DNA of 64,000 nucleotides from Solibacillus palustris (GCF_022549215.1 NZ_JAKZFC010000002.1:434001-498000); one strand, 5' to 3'. Counted from the first letter of the stretch, positions 45,295 through 54,669 are shown. The notes: a model not told the origin generated them from the letters alone. Translations and numbers: made by a program.

Positions 45295-45482
45295 GACCCC
45301 ACCTTGTCGAATTTATCTGGCTAAATAAACCGAGTTAAATTCAATTAAGTAAAATAATCCTGATTTAATAAGTATTTTGGGACAGGCAAAAACATTTCAG
45401 TTAAATAAAATCAGAACCTACAATTTGATTAATATTAGTCTTAAATGTAAGTTCCATTTGAGTGTAATAATATAAATTTTAG

Positions 45483-46427
45483 TCAGGTATACTGATTTAA
45501 AATATTATTTAACTTTTCCTTCATACATTCAATTAATTCAGATGGACTTTTAATAAAAGCTTCTTCACCAAAAGTAATAATATAATTACAAAAAAAGTAA
45601 ATATCACTTTTTGAGATATTACCTTTCAAAATTCCAGTACCATCATCTCTTTTAGACAACTCTATATTTGCCCATTTTTCCGATTTATACATTTCCACTC
45701 CCTTGTTAGTTAGTTCCACATTTAATTGGTATGTATATTCTTTAGTATTAATAAGGTTAAAACGATTTTTTAAATAAATATTTGATAAATCTATAGGGCG
45801 ACTATTTTCATCACGTTCTACGGATTTAATACGATCACATCTAAAGACTCGATAATCCTTATTTAAAAAACTATAAGATGGACAATACCACTTTCCTCCA
45901 TTTGCATAAATACCAATTGGCTGAATACTTCTATTAGTTATTTCCCCATTTTTTTCATATTTTATTATAAGTACTTCCTGTTCCATTGATGCCTCCAATA
46001 ATCGCTTTAAAAACGGGATGTTTTCTTGTTGGGAAACAGATACAAAATCAATTCGATTTTTCATTTTATCAATCGCATCTCTTATATCTCCAGAAAGATT
46101 TAAATAAAATTTCTTTTTAATAGATTCATACTCAGTATCGAAAGGAAGGGAAATGTAGTGTCTTAAAGCATGAATCGCAAAAAAAATAGAGATAGCTTCA
46201 TCTTCACTAAAAGCAATTGGAGGGAGAATTCTTTCATTTAGGACTTGATAACCACCATGAGGGCCTGCTTCAGAATATAATGGGACACCCATCTCACTTA
46301 ATTCTTGCAAATCTCTCAAAATGGTTCTTTTTGAAACCCCAAATTCATGAGCTAATTCCCTAACGGTAAATCTTTTCTTTCGATTAACCATCATTATCAT
46401 TTCATTTAATCTTTTTGCCTTAGACAT
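45483..46427 (-). CDS. HTH-WYL transcriptional regulator (YobV-like)
   Basis: A protein of 314 residues. The N-terminal HTH_11 has RFTVRELAHEFGVSKRTILR near residue 19; the WYL domain reads SIQPIGIYANGGKWYCPSYS near 163. The open frame extends upstream, but ATG 46427 follows TTGGAGG. It is divergent from a DinB-family gene, and the palindrome at 46449-46465 lies between them, so it probably controls both its own gene and the DinB gene. Confidence 0.88.
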   Translation of the reverse strand: MSKAKRLNEMIMMVNRKKRFTVRELAHEFGVSKRTILRDLQELSEMGVPLYSEAGPHGGYQVLNERILPPIAFSEDEAISIFFAIHALRHYISLPFDTEYESIKKKFYLNLSGDIRDAIDKMKNRIDFVSVSQQENIPFLKRLLEASMEQEVLIIKYEKNGEITNRSIQPIGIYANGGKWYCPSYSFLNKDYRVFRCDRIKSVERDENSRPIDLSNIYLKNRFNLINTKEYTYQLNVELTNKGVEMYKSEKWANIELSKRDDGTGILKGNISKSDIYFFCNYIITFGEEAFIKSPSELIECMKEKLNNILNQYT

Positions 46428-46448
46428 GCATACCTCCAAAAAATAACA

Positions 46449-46465
46449 GTGACATAAGTTGTCAC
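46449..46465. promoter_or_regulatory. palindromic operator GTGACA-N5-TGTCAC
   Basis: A perfect 6-bp inverted repeat with a 5-nt spacer just upstream of the WYL gene start, followed on the plus side by an AT-rich TATAATATATAAT stretch that can serve as -10. It is a good candidate for the WYL-protein binding site. A related dyad occurs at 52054-52075. Confidence 0.6.
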
Positions 46466-46614
46466 CATTATAATATATAATCACAAATAGATAAAGAATA
46501 AGGAGGATATGATTATAATTAGAAATTTCTAGCAAATACTACGGGAGTAACTGGAAAAATGTTATTGCAGCTGTCTTAGAATTATCAATTGAATGGATTA
46601 TGGAGGAATTAAAT

Positions 46615-47118
46615 ATGAATGTAACAATTTTAGATTTTATTAAAGAATGGAATTCGGAAGCAATGCTAACTCAAAAAGTGTTGGATGGTTTAACGGATAA
46701 TTCATTAAATCAAAAAGTTTATCCAGAAGGTCGTACTTTGGGAAGGATTGCGTGGCATTTAACGACTAATATCCCAGAATATTTAGCAGATTTCGGGTTG
46801 AAGATAGATAGTTTTGAAAATGGTGAGAGCGTCCCTACATCGGCAAAGGAAATCGCTGAAACCTTTAAGAAAATAAGTTCTTATGCAGCCGAAGTTATTG
46901 AACAACAATGGACAGATGATTCTCTGAAACAAGTGCAAAATGCATTTGGAAGGGAAGAATCGAATGCTCGAATTTTAATGGGACTAATTAAGCACATTGT
47001 TCATCATCGTGGACAAGTTACTATTCTTATGCGTCAAGCAGGAATAAAACCTTTTGGGGTTTATGGTCCGCCAAAAGAAGATTGGATTCATTTTGGGGTG
47101 GAAAATCCACCACTTTAA
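46615..47118 (+). CDS. DinB-family protein
   Basis: A protein of 167 residues with the four-helix DinB/YfiT bundle. The metal-binding histidines are in RIAWHLT near residue 47 and KHIVHHRGQVTILMRQAG near 132. Members include thiol transferases (bacillithiol-dependent) and damage-inducible proteins. ATG 46615 follows TGGAGGAATT. Divergent from the WYL regulator, its probable repressor. Confidence 0.9.
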   Translation: MNVTILDFIKEWNSEAMLTQKVLDGLTDNSLNQKVYPEGRTLGRIAWHLTTNIPEYLADFGLKIDSFENGESVPTSAKEIAETFKKISSYAAEVIEQQWTDDSLKQVQNAFGREESNARILMGLIKHIVHHRGQVTILMRQAGIKPFGVYGPPKEDWIHFGVENPPL

Positions 47119-47159
47119 TAATATTGTGCTAATGGAGCTTTTCACTAATAAGGTTTCTT

Positions 47160-47187
47160 CAGCAATCGGGCCAGATTGTGAAATAAC
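47160..47187 (+). repeat. R2 half-element
   Basis: CAGCAATCGGGCCAGATTGT followed by GAAATAAC: the right half of the R2 family (compare GGGCCAGATTGTGGAATAAC at 59764). The remainder of 47119-47364 holds no gene. Confidence 0.7.
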
Positions 47188-47364
47188 ACTTCTTAATAAA
47201 AATTAGGTCCGCTAACCACTTCACCATTTCTTTAAAAACAATATTTATACTCATTTCAGCCTTATTACCGATAGCATATTAAACGATTATCCTTTATGGT
47301 TAATAGGTCGTAAGATAAACTATCAGGTATATCCTGCAAATATATGAAATGATAGGTGGAAACA

Positions 47365-48306
47365 ATGAATTATCAAGTTTTATTATATTACCATTACACG
47401 AAGATTGAAGATCCAGCTGCGTTTTCAGCAATGCACTTAGCAATGTGTAAAGAAATCGGTTTAAAAGGTCGTATTTTAGTAGCTAATGAGGGCATTAACG
47501 GTACTGTTTCAGGTACGATTGAGCAAACAGAGCAATACATGGCAAACATGCAAGCAGACTCATTATTTGAAGGCATTGTCTTCAAAATTGATGCGGCAGA
47601 TGACCATGCATTCAAAAAAATGCACGTACGCCCACGTCCTGAGTTAGTAAACTTAGGCTTAGAAGAAGACGTAAATCCGCATGAATTAACAGGTCGCTAC
47701 CTGTCACCAGAACAATTCCTTGCTGAAATGCAAGATGAGAATACAATAGTATTAGATGTGCGTAACACGTATGAATACGATGTCGGCCATTTTCGTGGCG
47801 CGATTCGACCAGATGTAGAAAACTTCCGTGATACACCGGAATGGGTACGTGAAAACCGCGAGCTATTTGAAGGGAAAAATGTTTTAACATATTGCACGGG
47901 TGGGATTCGTTGTGAGAAGTTTTCAGGATGGATGAAACGTGAAGGCTTTGGCGATGTCGGTCAATTACATGGCGGTGTTGCAACGTACGGAAAAGACCCT
48001 GTTGCGAAAGGCCAATTATGGGACGGTCAAATGTACGTATTTGATGAGCGTTTAACGGTGCCAATCAATCAAGTAGAGCGTGTGATTATCGGTCGTGATC
48101 ACTATGACGGTGAACCTTGTGAACGTTACATTAACTGTGCAAACCCTGAATGTAACAAGCAAATCATAGCATCTGAAGAAAATGAAGCAAAGCATTTAGG
48201 GGGCTGTACAATCGAATGTACAAAGCATGCACGCAATCGCTACATCGTGCGTCACAATTTAACAGAAGAGCAAGTAGCTCAAACAATTAAGGCGTTACAA
48301 GCATAA
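47365..48306 (+). CDS. trhO: tRNA uridine(34) hydroxylase (rhodanese-like)
   Basis: Installs 5-hydroxyuridine at the tRNA wobble position in an oxygen-dependent reaction. A protein of 313 residues with an acylphosphatase-like N-terminal domain (about 1-90), a rhodanese domain (about 110-215) with active-site [10 protein letters not shown] near residue 176, and a Cys-rich C-terminal part (CANPECN, GGCTIEC). ATG 47365 follows ATAGGTGG. Codon choice is like the core genes of the left half and unlike its neighbours, so it is a housekeeping island inside the accessory region. Confidence 0.93.
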   Translation: MNYQVLLYYHYTKIEDPAAFSAMHLAMCKEIGLKGRILVANEGINGTVSGTIEQTEQYMANMQADSLFEGIVFKIDAADDHAFKKMHVRPRPELVNLGLEEDVNPHELTGRYLSPEQFLAEMQDENTIVLDVRNTYEYDVGHFRGAIRPDVENFRDTPEWVRENRELFEGKNVLTYCTGGIRCEKFSGWMKREGFGDVGQLHGGVATYGKDPVAKGQLWDGQMYVFDERLTVPINQVERVIIGRDHYDGEPCERYINCANPECNKQIIASEENEAKHLGGCTIECTKHARNRYIVRHNLTEEQVAQTIKALQA

Positions 48307-48382
48307 GCATGAAAAGCTCTAAACATAAAAAACGACATTAAATATCTTTTATAACCTCAACCAACTATATAGAGGTACTTAA

Positions 48383-48460
48383 ACCACTCTATGTAAGTGT
48401 TCAAACTATCCATTTCAAAATTGGACTAGTCTGCTCGCTTACATAGGGTGTTTTTTCTTT
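48383..48460 (+). terminator. long hairpin terminator after trhO
   Basis: ACCACTCTATGTAAG (48383-48397) pairs with CTTACATAGGGTG (48438-48450), followed by TTTTTTCTTT. The loop of about 40 nt is unusually large. Confidence 0.7.
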
Positions 48461-48503
48461 TGTAAGGGAAAAGTAAATGACTAAATCATAGGGTGAAGAG
48501 GGG

Positions 48504-48596
48504 AAATGGCCAGATTGTGAAACATCAAATGTAAAGAAAATTGTAAATTGTGAAGGTTTTCACTTAAACTAACGGTGCAGATTAGTTCAATAAGGG
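48504..48596 (+). repeat. R2 half-element followed by single-unit R1
   Basis: GGCCAGATTGTGAAACATC (R2 right half) is followed 40 nt later by a single R1 hairpin unit, CTTAAACTAACGGTGCAGAT then TAGTTCAATAAGGG (48563-48596). The gap 48461-48729 has no gene. Confidence 0.75.
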
Positions 48597-48729
48597 ATTA
48601 GAAAAAATAATATGTTTTACCAATTTTCAAAGGCGAAAATGATTTTAGAAAAAGATTGATAATTCATCCGTTAGTATGATTTAAAGTAGGAATAACCAAT
48701 TTAAAATATTATAAATGAGGTGATTATAT

Positions 48730-49287
48730 ATGTTAGATTTAAAAGAATTAATGAAATCGGAAACTAAATTTAAAAAGATTTGGGAAAGTCCTTGTAAAAA
48801 TCATCGTGTTCTGTATTTTCAAATAAATAATGATGACAATGGAATTGAAGCACATTTTCATCCTTATGGAGAAGATCATGCATTAATTTTAGAAGGAGAA
48901 CTGACTTATGATGTTTCATTTAAAGAGCAGATAGTAGCTAAAAAAAGTGACATTGTCTTTGGATGGACAAACTATGTGCATGGTTATCATAATTTCAACG
49001 ATAAACCTTTACATATTTTAGTTTTTGCCACACCCGAAAATAATTTATCATTGTATAATCAAAGTGAACTGCCAACCCAAGATAATGAAAAAATTAGAAA
49101 GATTGAAAAGTTAACAAAAGCAGAAAACCTCGCTTCAAATAGAGTGATTTTTTCTTCAGTGCCTCCAAATGATTTTTCTAAAACTCTTATAATTGATCTT
49201 GTAAGTCAAAAGATTGAATATACTCAGCATGGAATGGGGAATTATGACAGTAATTTGTATGTAACATTCAAATTACCTATACAGTAG
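48730..49287 (+). CDS. cupin-domain protein
   Basis: A protein of 185 residues. The cupin motif 1 is HFHPYGEDHALILEGEL (about 45-61) and motif 2 is VHGYHNF near 88, giving a plausible metal-binding His/Glu set. A C-terminal extension of about 80 residues has no recognised fold. Function unknown. ATGAGGTGATT precedes the start. Its 3' end, terminator and following R1 head are duplicated at 35990-36240. Confidence 0.82.
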   Translation: MLDLKELMKSETKFKKIWESPCKNHRVLYFQINNDDNGIEAHFHPYGEDHALILEGELTYDVSFKEQIVAKKSDIVFGWTNYVHGYHNFNDKPLHILVFATPENNLSLYNQSELPTQDNEKIRKIEKLTKAENLASNRVIFSSVPPNDFSKTLIIDLVSQKIEYTQHGMGNYDSNLYVTFKLPIQ

Positions 49288-49316
49288 ATTTGAAATTATC
49301 CCCTCACGCAAAAACC

Positions 49317-49350
49317 AAACCCAAGAATTTTGAAAACTCCTGGGTTTCTT
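49317..49350 (+). terminator. terminator of the cupin gene
   Basis: AAACCCAAGA pairs imperfectly with TCCTGGGTTT, followed by CTTTTATTTT. Homologous to 36100-36137. Confidence 0.75.
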
Positions 49351-49410
49351 TTATTTTAAAATCGGAGTTTATAGCATACTTTTAATCAAACTTTATTCTA
49401 AAGCTACAAT

Positions 49411-49450
49411 TTGAAATAACGGGGGCTATACTTGAAGATTATTGAGTTGC
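49411..49450 (+). repeat. R1 half-element
   Basis: TTGAAATAACGGGGGCTATA, CTTGAAGATTATTGAGTTGC; only the left half remains before the next gene. Confidence 0.78.
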
Positions 49451-49491
49451 GTATATTAAATTTAAAAATACTACATACGAGGGAGAAAGTT

Positions 49492-50019
49492 ATGATTGTT
49501 TATACTGTACAAAAACTAACAACCTACAAATTAATGCGAGAACAGGGATACTTAACAGGGAATTTTAAATACGCTATGTGCCCAGAAGCCTATAAGTGGA
49601 TGATGGATCAAATGGAAAAGCGGCTTCCTAATTATAAAAGCGAGGTACCGCCAATATGGGTATGGGAACGACGGGTTAATCGCAATGAACAGGGACTTTT
49701 TAAAAAGGGAACAAAAGGAGTCATTTTAAAATTAGATATCCCGAAAGAGAACATTCTTTGGTCTCCGTTTGAAGAGTGGCATTCTATATTAAACAAAGGT
49801 CCAATTACCTTTGATGAAATGGAATTTAATGAGTTTGATAAACGTGGATACTTATTACATGAGATAAAAGAAACATGGGAGAGGTTATTTGATATGGATT
49901 GGCTTGCGAGCCGTCCTAAAGAATGGGCAGGCAATTTTGATGATGAGTGGATGCAAGGTGTTACTCCAAAAATTACAATGGATCAGATTGTCAAACTAGA
50001 ACGATTTATAGCTAAATAA
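49492..50019 (+). CDS. DUF3841 protein
   Basis: A soluble, Trp-rich protein of 175 residues. The start VYTVQKLTTYKLMREQGYLT and the block PPIWVWERR match DUF3841. Function unknown. ATG 49492 follows GAGGGAG; the longer frame starting at 49432 would run through R1 sequence. Single-gene unit between an R1 half and an R2 copy. Confidence 0.82.
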   Translation: MIVYTVQKLTTYKLMREQGYLTGNFKYAMCPEAYKWMMDQMEKRLPNYKSEVPPIWVWERRVNRNEQGLFKKGTKGVILKLDIPKENILWSPFEEWHSILNKGPITFDEMEFNEFDKRGYLLHEIKETWERLFDMDWLASRPKEWAGNFDDEWMQGVTPKITMDQIVKLERFIAK

Positions 50020-50051
50020 CATTTTTTTTATATTGGTGAGGTAATTAGAAT

Positions 50052-50073
50052 CAACAATCGGGCGCTATTGTTG
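50052..50073. repeat. R2 hairpin unit
   Basis: CAACAATCGGGCGCTATTGT plus TG: near-perfect CAACAATxG / CxATTGTTG dyad. The surrounding gap 50020-50479 has no gene. Confidence 0.72.
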
Positions 50074-50358
50074 TAGATTTTTATTTATGAAAGGTTACCA
50101 ACCATGTTTGAGGATATAAATAAGTGAAAGCCAGGGGATTTTTCCTTGACTTTATCTATTGTCAAATTAAATAGATTAATTAGCAGTATTCTAAAAAAAT
50201 TTGATTAACTTTGCGGAAAAAATAAATAATTACATTATTTGGTAATGTAAAAGTTTTTTTGGACAAAAGGATTTAGAACATTTATACTGTTTTTTGTTCC
50301 TTTATATCGAATAAATGGTATTAAAGTGTTTTTCATTGGTACAAAGAATAAAGAAATT

Positions 50359-50411
50359 AAATGAAATAGCTCTTATTTCATCAGTCGGTGGGATGGGCTA
50401 TTTCATTTTTG
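50359..50411 (+). terminator. hairpin with long loop
   Basis: AAATGAAATAGC (50359-50370) pairs exactly with GCTATTTCATTT (50397-50408), followed by TTT. No gene ends just before it, so it may end a leader transcript or an earlier gene. Confidence 0.55.
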
Positions 50412-50479
50412 GGAAAATAATTTAATTGTTTAATTTGCGGCAAAATATTTATTTTATAGGAAGGAAGTATTGTTTTGAT

Positions 50480-51787
50480 ATGAAAAGTTTTAAATTAAAG
50501 CTAATTATAGTGTTATCTATCGTATTAGTCACATTCTTTATTGGAATAAGTATGTATACTTCCTATACAAAGATTGAAGATACAGTGGAAGAGGCGATTG
50601 CTAACCAAAATCTTGAAGCTGCCAAATCCATTGCAAAGGCGATTGATCTGGAAACGTATGAGCGATTTTTAAAAGAACGGAATCGTGATGAAGATTATTG
50701 GACAATACGACATTATTTGAATGATGCCCGAGAAAAACTAGGTGTATTATACGTCTATACTATGGAAATAGACAATCCTACTACATCGAAAGTTTTAATT
50801 GTAGGTTATCCTGAAAACAAGGATAATCCAAATGATTTTCTAATAGGTGAAGCTTGTACAGTACCGGAAGCCCAAGTGAAATTAGCGTATGAGGAAGGAA
50901 AGCAATTTGTAACAGAGATACTAGAAGATACGAAATATGGTCATCATTATATAACGGTTGGGACTCCTATTATGAATGGAGAAGGGGAAATCATTAGCTA
51001 CCTTAGCATTGATATTAGTACGGATACACTTGACGGGATTAAAGAAACAGTTATTAATAGTAATATTGTTCTATTAGTACTCAGTGGACTTTTTGTTATT
51101 ATTGTTATTATTTCTTTCTTCCTTTTACAAAAGTGGTATCAAAAAGAAGTTGGAACTACTGAGTATACATATCAAAAGGAAATTAAAACGTTAATTGCTT
51201 CTGTCTCATCATTAAGGCACGATTATATTAATCATATCCAAGTTTTACATGGATTTCTGCATTTAGGTGAAGTAGATCAAGCGACAAAGTATGTCGATTC
51301 TTTGTCTAAAGACATACAGGCAATTGAATCCATTAAATTGAATCTTGATCACCCGGGATTAGCGATATTACTGCAAACAAAAAAATTAACATGTCAAAAT
51401 CAACAAATTGATATACAGATAACCGTTGATGATAATCCATTTGATAACATAAAAACGATTGATTTAATCAATATATTATCGAACATAATTGATAATGCGA
51501 TAGAAGCGACAATGGAGTTGCCAGAGGAACAACGTAATATTACAGTTAGCTGTAAAGCAGACGAGTTATATTATACGTTCTCGATTACGAACGCTGGGCG
51601 AAAGCTACCTGACATAAATCAAATTTTTAAACAAGGCTACTCAACGAAAAAAGTAGAGAAAGGAAGAGTTAGAGGACAAGGTTTGTTTATTGTTAAAGAA
51701 ACAATTAATAAATACAATGGAACGATTACACTTGATACAATAAACGAAAAAGAGACAATAGCGATTGTAAAAATCCCTACTAAGTAA
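50480..51787 (+). CDS. orphan sensor histidine kinase, Spo0B/GHKL type
   Basis: Membrane kinase of 435 residues. TM1 is about 7-27, an extracytoplasmic sensor domain (about 28-190), TM2 about 192-216. The phospho-acceptor His lies in ASVSSLRHDYINHIQVLHGF (about 256), the DcuS/CitA-type motif. The ATPase shows NIIDNAIEAT and GRVRGQGLFIVKE. These kinases usually sense di- or tricarboxylates with an adjacent regulator, but none is present here. The ATG at 50480 lies rather far (14 nt) from AGGAAGG. Confidence 0.88.
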   Translation: MKSFKLKLIIVLSIVLVTFFIGISMYTSYTKIEDTVEEAIANQNLEAAKSIAKAIDLETYERFLKERNRDEDYWTIRHYLNDAREKLGVLYVYTMEIDNPTTSKVLIVGYPENKDNPNDFLIGEACTVPEAQVKLAYEEGKQFVTEILEDTKYGHHYITVGTPIMNGEGEIISYLSIDISTDTLDGIKETVINSNIVLLVLSGLFVIIVIISFFLLQKWYQKEVGTTEYTYQKEIKTLIASVSSLRHDYINHIQVLHGFLHLGEVDQATKYVDSLSKDIQAIESIKLNLDHPGLAILLQTKKLTCQNQQIDIQITVDDNPFDNIKTIDLINILSNIIDNAIEATMELPEEQRNITVSCKADELYYTFSITNAGRKLPDINQIFKQGYSTKKVEKGRVRGQGLFIVKETINKYNGTITLDTINEKETIAIVKIPTK

Positions 51788-51889
51788 ATAGTAAAAGGTT
51801 GTGGTACAAATTGAAATGACGTGCCATAGCCTTTCTTAGTGGAAAAGAAAGTATAAGTTTTTTAAGTGGTGTCTAGAGCAAGTCGTCCA

Positions 51890-51985
51890 TAAGCCCGAAA
51901 TATAAAAATAGCGCACTGTTACGGTACGCACGACGAATAGCCAGCTAGTTGAAAAATTTTTCCGGCTAATTGTATATTCAGCTGC
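51890..51985. mobile_element. solo IS66 end relic
   Basis: TAAGCCCGAAATATAAAAAT, then GCGCACTGTTACGGTACGCA, then a hairpin near AGCTAGTTGAAAAATTTTTC. This aligns with the IS66 end at 29911-30000 (TAAGCCCCAAATATAAAAAA, GACGAATAGCCA, hairpin). No transposase coding sequence remains beyond a few codons. Confidence 0.65.
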
Positions 51986-52034
51986 TTTCGATAAAAAACT
52001 GATTATTGCTAAAATTATTAAATTAAAATACAAT

Positions 52035-52075
52035 TATAATAGTTATACAGGTGACATAAGTGAGATAACTTGTGT
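52035..52075 (+). promoter_or_regulatory. -10 box and operator-like dyad before a hydrolase gene
   Basis: TATAAT (52035-52040) is followed by ACATAAGT-GAGATA-ACTTGTGT (52054-52075), an inverted repeat with one mismatch. GTGACATAAG also occurs in the WYL operator at 46449. I find no good -35 at 17 nt. A repressor bound here would cover the transcription start. Confidence 0.45.
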
Positions 52076-52113
52076 TGGTGTCCTTAATGGTTAAAAACAG
52101 TAATGTTGCACAG

Positions 52114-52147
52114 TGCCTCCAATCATATTGGGGGCATTTTTTATTTT
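52114..52147 (+). terminator. leader terminator in front of a gene (possible attenuator)
   Basis: TGCCTCCAAT-CAT-ATTGGGGGCA is a very strong hairpin followed by TTTTTTATTTT. It ends only 4 nt before the AAGGAGGG ribosome-binding site of the hydrolase gene and lies about 70 nt after the TATAAT box, so transcripts must read through it. Confidence 0.8.
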
Positions 52148-52165
52148 CTAAGGAGGGTGAAAAAA

Positions 52166-53206
52166 TTGATATTAAAGAACGAGAATGATTACACAAACTT
52201 ATTTGAAGATGTACGTACTCATGTAATGGAAAGTGCTGAAAAGTTAGGTGCTAGTGGTGGTGCCATTTTTATTATCCGTAACGACAAAATCGTAACAGAG
52301 TCGTATTTTGGTAAACAGTCTAATGCAAAGCACGCTCGAGATGTTCAAGTAGACACTCAATTCCACATTGCCTCTGTAAGAAAGGCTTATATCGGTTTTG
52401 CTGCGGCTTACGCTATATACAATGGCTACTTTTCTATTGATGATCCAGTTAAACAGTTTGTAGAAGATTCACATCTGTCCGCGTATGAAGAGGTAACCAT
52501 TCGTCACTTATTAACTCACACACATGGGCTAAAAATTATTGATGTTAATAAACTAGTAAGTGAATATAAACCTGGTGAATCATGGGCATATAGAGGTCCA
52601 AGTATTGATCTGTTGACAATGATTATCCAAAAAACAACGGGACTGTCTGTTGCTGAAATTATTAAATCGCAAGTTATTGAACCACTAGGCTTTCAATCGA
52701 CAGAATGGATTAGGATGAGTAAGCCTCATTCAAAAATTGCAGACGTTATTCGAGATGCAGATAACCCTTTTTGGACTGAGACGGATGTAGTAGATGGTTC
52801 TGGAATGAATATGTATGTGTCTGCAAAAGAGCTTGCTTTATTGGGTTACATTCATTTAACAGAAGGGAAATGGGAAGGAAAACAGATTATTCCTAGAGAA
52901 ATCATTCAAATGGCTACATCCATTCAAACTCCTAACCCAACACTTCCTATTCAGAAGAACGGATTTTTATGGTTTGTAAAAGACACAAACCATAGTTTTA
53001 ACCAGATAGGCGATACAGTCCCAAAAGGTTCCTATCAATTACTCGGCTACACCAATGTAGCTCTGCTCGTCATTCCAGAGGAAAACGTAGTAGCAGTAAG
53101 AATGCTCAACCGTTATGGTTCATCTGAAGGATACGATTATCTAAGCGACATTCAATCTTTTGGAGATACTGTTTATAAATGTTCTATAAAATCAACAATA
53201 CAATAA
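52166..53206 (+). CDS. serine hydrolase (class C beta-lactamase-like)
   Basis: A protein of 346 residues of the beta-lactamase/esterase fold. The Ser-x-x-Lys motif is SVRK near residue 71 (in HIASVRKAYIGFAAA), LLTHTHGL is near 117, and YRGPSIDLLTMII near 145 corresponds to the Tyr motif. There is no signal peptide. The start is TTG 52166 after AAGGAGGG; a GTG at 52157 would overlap the site. A leader terminator and operator-like dyad precede it. It differs from the 32.3 kb hydrolase and is not a recent duplicate. Confidence 0.87.
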   Translation: MILKNENDYTNLFEDVRTHVMESAEKLGASGGAIFIIRNDKIVTESYFGKQSNAKHARDVQVDTQFHIASVRKAYIGFAAAYAIYNGYFSIDDPVKQFVEDSHLSAYEEVTIRHLLTHTHGLKIIDVNKLVSEYKPGESWAYRGPSIDLLTMIIQKTTGLSVAEIIKSQVIEPLGFQSTEWIRMSKPHSKIADVIRDADNPFWTETDVVDGSGMNMYVSAKELALLGYIHLTEGKWEGKQIIPREIIQMATSIQTPNPTLPIQKNGFLWFVKDTNHSFNQIGDTVPKGSYQLLGYTNVALLVIPEENVVAVRMLNRYGSSEGYDYLSDIQSFGDTVYKCSIKSTIQ

Positions 53207-53255
53207 CATAAATGTTTGAAAGGTGTTGCAGAGCTACTCAAATGCATATGTTATT

Positions 53256-53312
53256 CCACAATCGGGCGCGATTGTTGAATAAGTGATTCTTTTCTTCTTC
53301 AACTAAACCAGC
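53256..53312 (+). repeat. R2 unit joined to R1 start
   Basis: CCACAATCGGGCGCGATTGT then TGAATAAG, then CTTCTTCAACTAAACCAGCC: an R2 hairpin followed by the first bases of an R1 unit. Confidence 0.72.
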
Positions 53313-53440
53313 CAATAGTTTGTCAATATTTATTAATGAAAACTAAAAATAATTCATGTTATACTAAATTTGTGCATGCCAAATAACCTTTCAAATTTCT
53401 TTGTTTGGAAAGGTTTAGGCTCTTTGGTTTATTTTTTTAA

Positions 53441-54669
53441 CTAGGCTAAATCTCGGAAATCTGAGTTGCTTTTTAATAGTGCATAAATCCAATGTAAAAG
53501 TTTATTTGCACATGCTATCACAGCTACCTTAAAGGGCTTTCCTTCTTCACGTTTCTTATCATAAAATTCTCGTAACCTCTTATTTCGAGGAATGAGTTCA
53601 TCTGTCGTTTTCTTCTTGCGACAATCACGAATAGCACATTAATAGCACATTTAACGGCCATATATAAGGCGTGTCGTAGTCTACTAGAGCCTCTTTTTGT
53701 AATCCGATTCAAAGTGCCTTTGAATGTACCAGATTCAAAAACACTCGGATCAATTCCTGCAAATGCAACTAGTTTTTTAGGGTGATTAAACCGATCAATT
53801 TCCCCAATCTCAGAAATAATCGTTGCCGCGATTTTTTCGCCGATACCGGGGATGGATTGGAGAATCTTATATTCTTCAATACTTTTCGCTAAAGCATCTA
53901 TCTCTTCTTCAAGATTGGATAGATGTTTTTTGTATTCAAGAAGCATTTTAATATACATATCTATGCTTAAGGTAAGACTATTGTATAAGGTTTTCTGGAA
54001 TGGGTTGCGAACTGCGGCAGCCTTCAATTTTTCTGATTGACTGTTTGCCCATTGTTGAGAGCGACTTTTACATAACTCTTTTATTTTTTTCGCGATTGTT
54101 TCTTCACTGTTTGCCAATACTTCTTCTGAAGTAGGAAATGCTCGTAATAAAAGTAAGGAAACGTCAGAATACAAATCACCAAAAACCCCACAGTATTCAG
54201 GAAATACTTGATCTAAAACGGATTGGAATTGTAGTTTAGTTTGTACATACATGCCTGTAATATTTTCATGTTGTCTTGTAAGGTTGCGTAAATTTAAGAG
54301 CTGGATTCCTCGTTGTTTATAAGGCTCTAGGTCCTGTTTATAAAACATCTCGCAGAGATGACGAGCATCAATGATATCAGTTTTTACTTTACGTAAACTT
54401 GAACTCTTTGCTCGATAAGAAATGAGTGGATTTACCATGATTAATAAATATCCTCTGTCTTCGAAATACTGGACAACTGGTGTATGATAGTGGCCTGTAG
54501 ATTCCAAAACAATAGGGGGTCTTTCTCCAGAAACCTCTTCTATTTCTCGAATAAACTCTAAAAGAATTGTCAGCCCTTCGAGTGTATGTGCTACTTTAAA
54601 GCTTTTTTTGTACGGTTGCTTTTTATCCAAAAATGCTTGTACCTGACTTTCACCTTTTGCCACATCCAT
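53441..54669 (-). pseudogene. IS110-family transposase, frameshifted by an 11-bp duplication
   Basis: DEDD recombinase of the bridge-RNA-guided IS110 family. It starts at DVAKGESQVQAFLDK, with ESTGHYH and TDIIDARHL as further catalytic residues, and a Transposase_20 domain IPGIGEKIAATIISEIGEID. AATAGCACATT occurs twice in tandem (53630-53640, 53641-53651); this shifts the frame near the C-terminal end. Removing one copy restores RLREFYDKKREEGKPFKVAV and ends at 53441. The first few N-terminal residues and the non-coding left end are also lost at 54669. Confidence 0.88.

Noticed and set aside
46500-46600. Upstream extension of the DinB frame
   Set aside because: The frame is open by chance; ATG 46615 has the ribosome-binding site and starts at the family's usual N-terminus.
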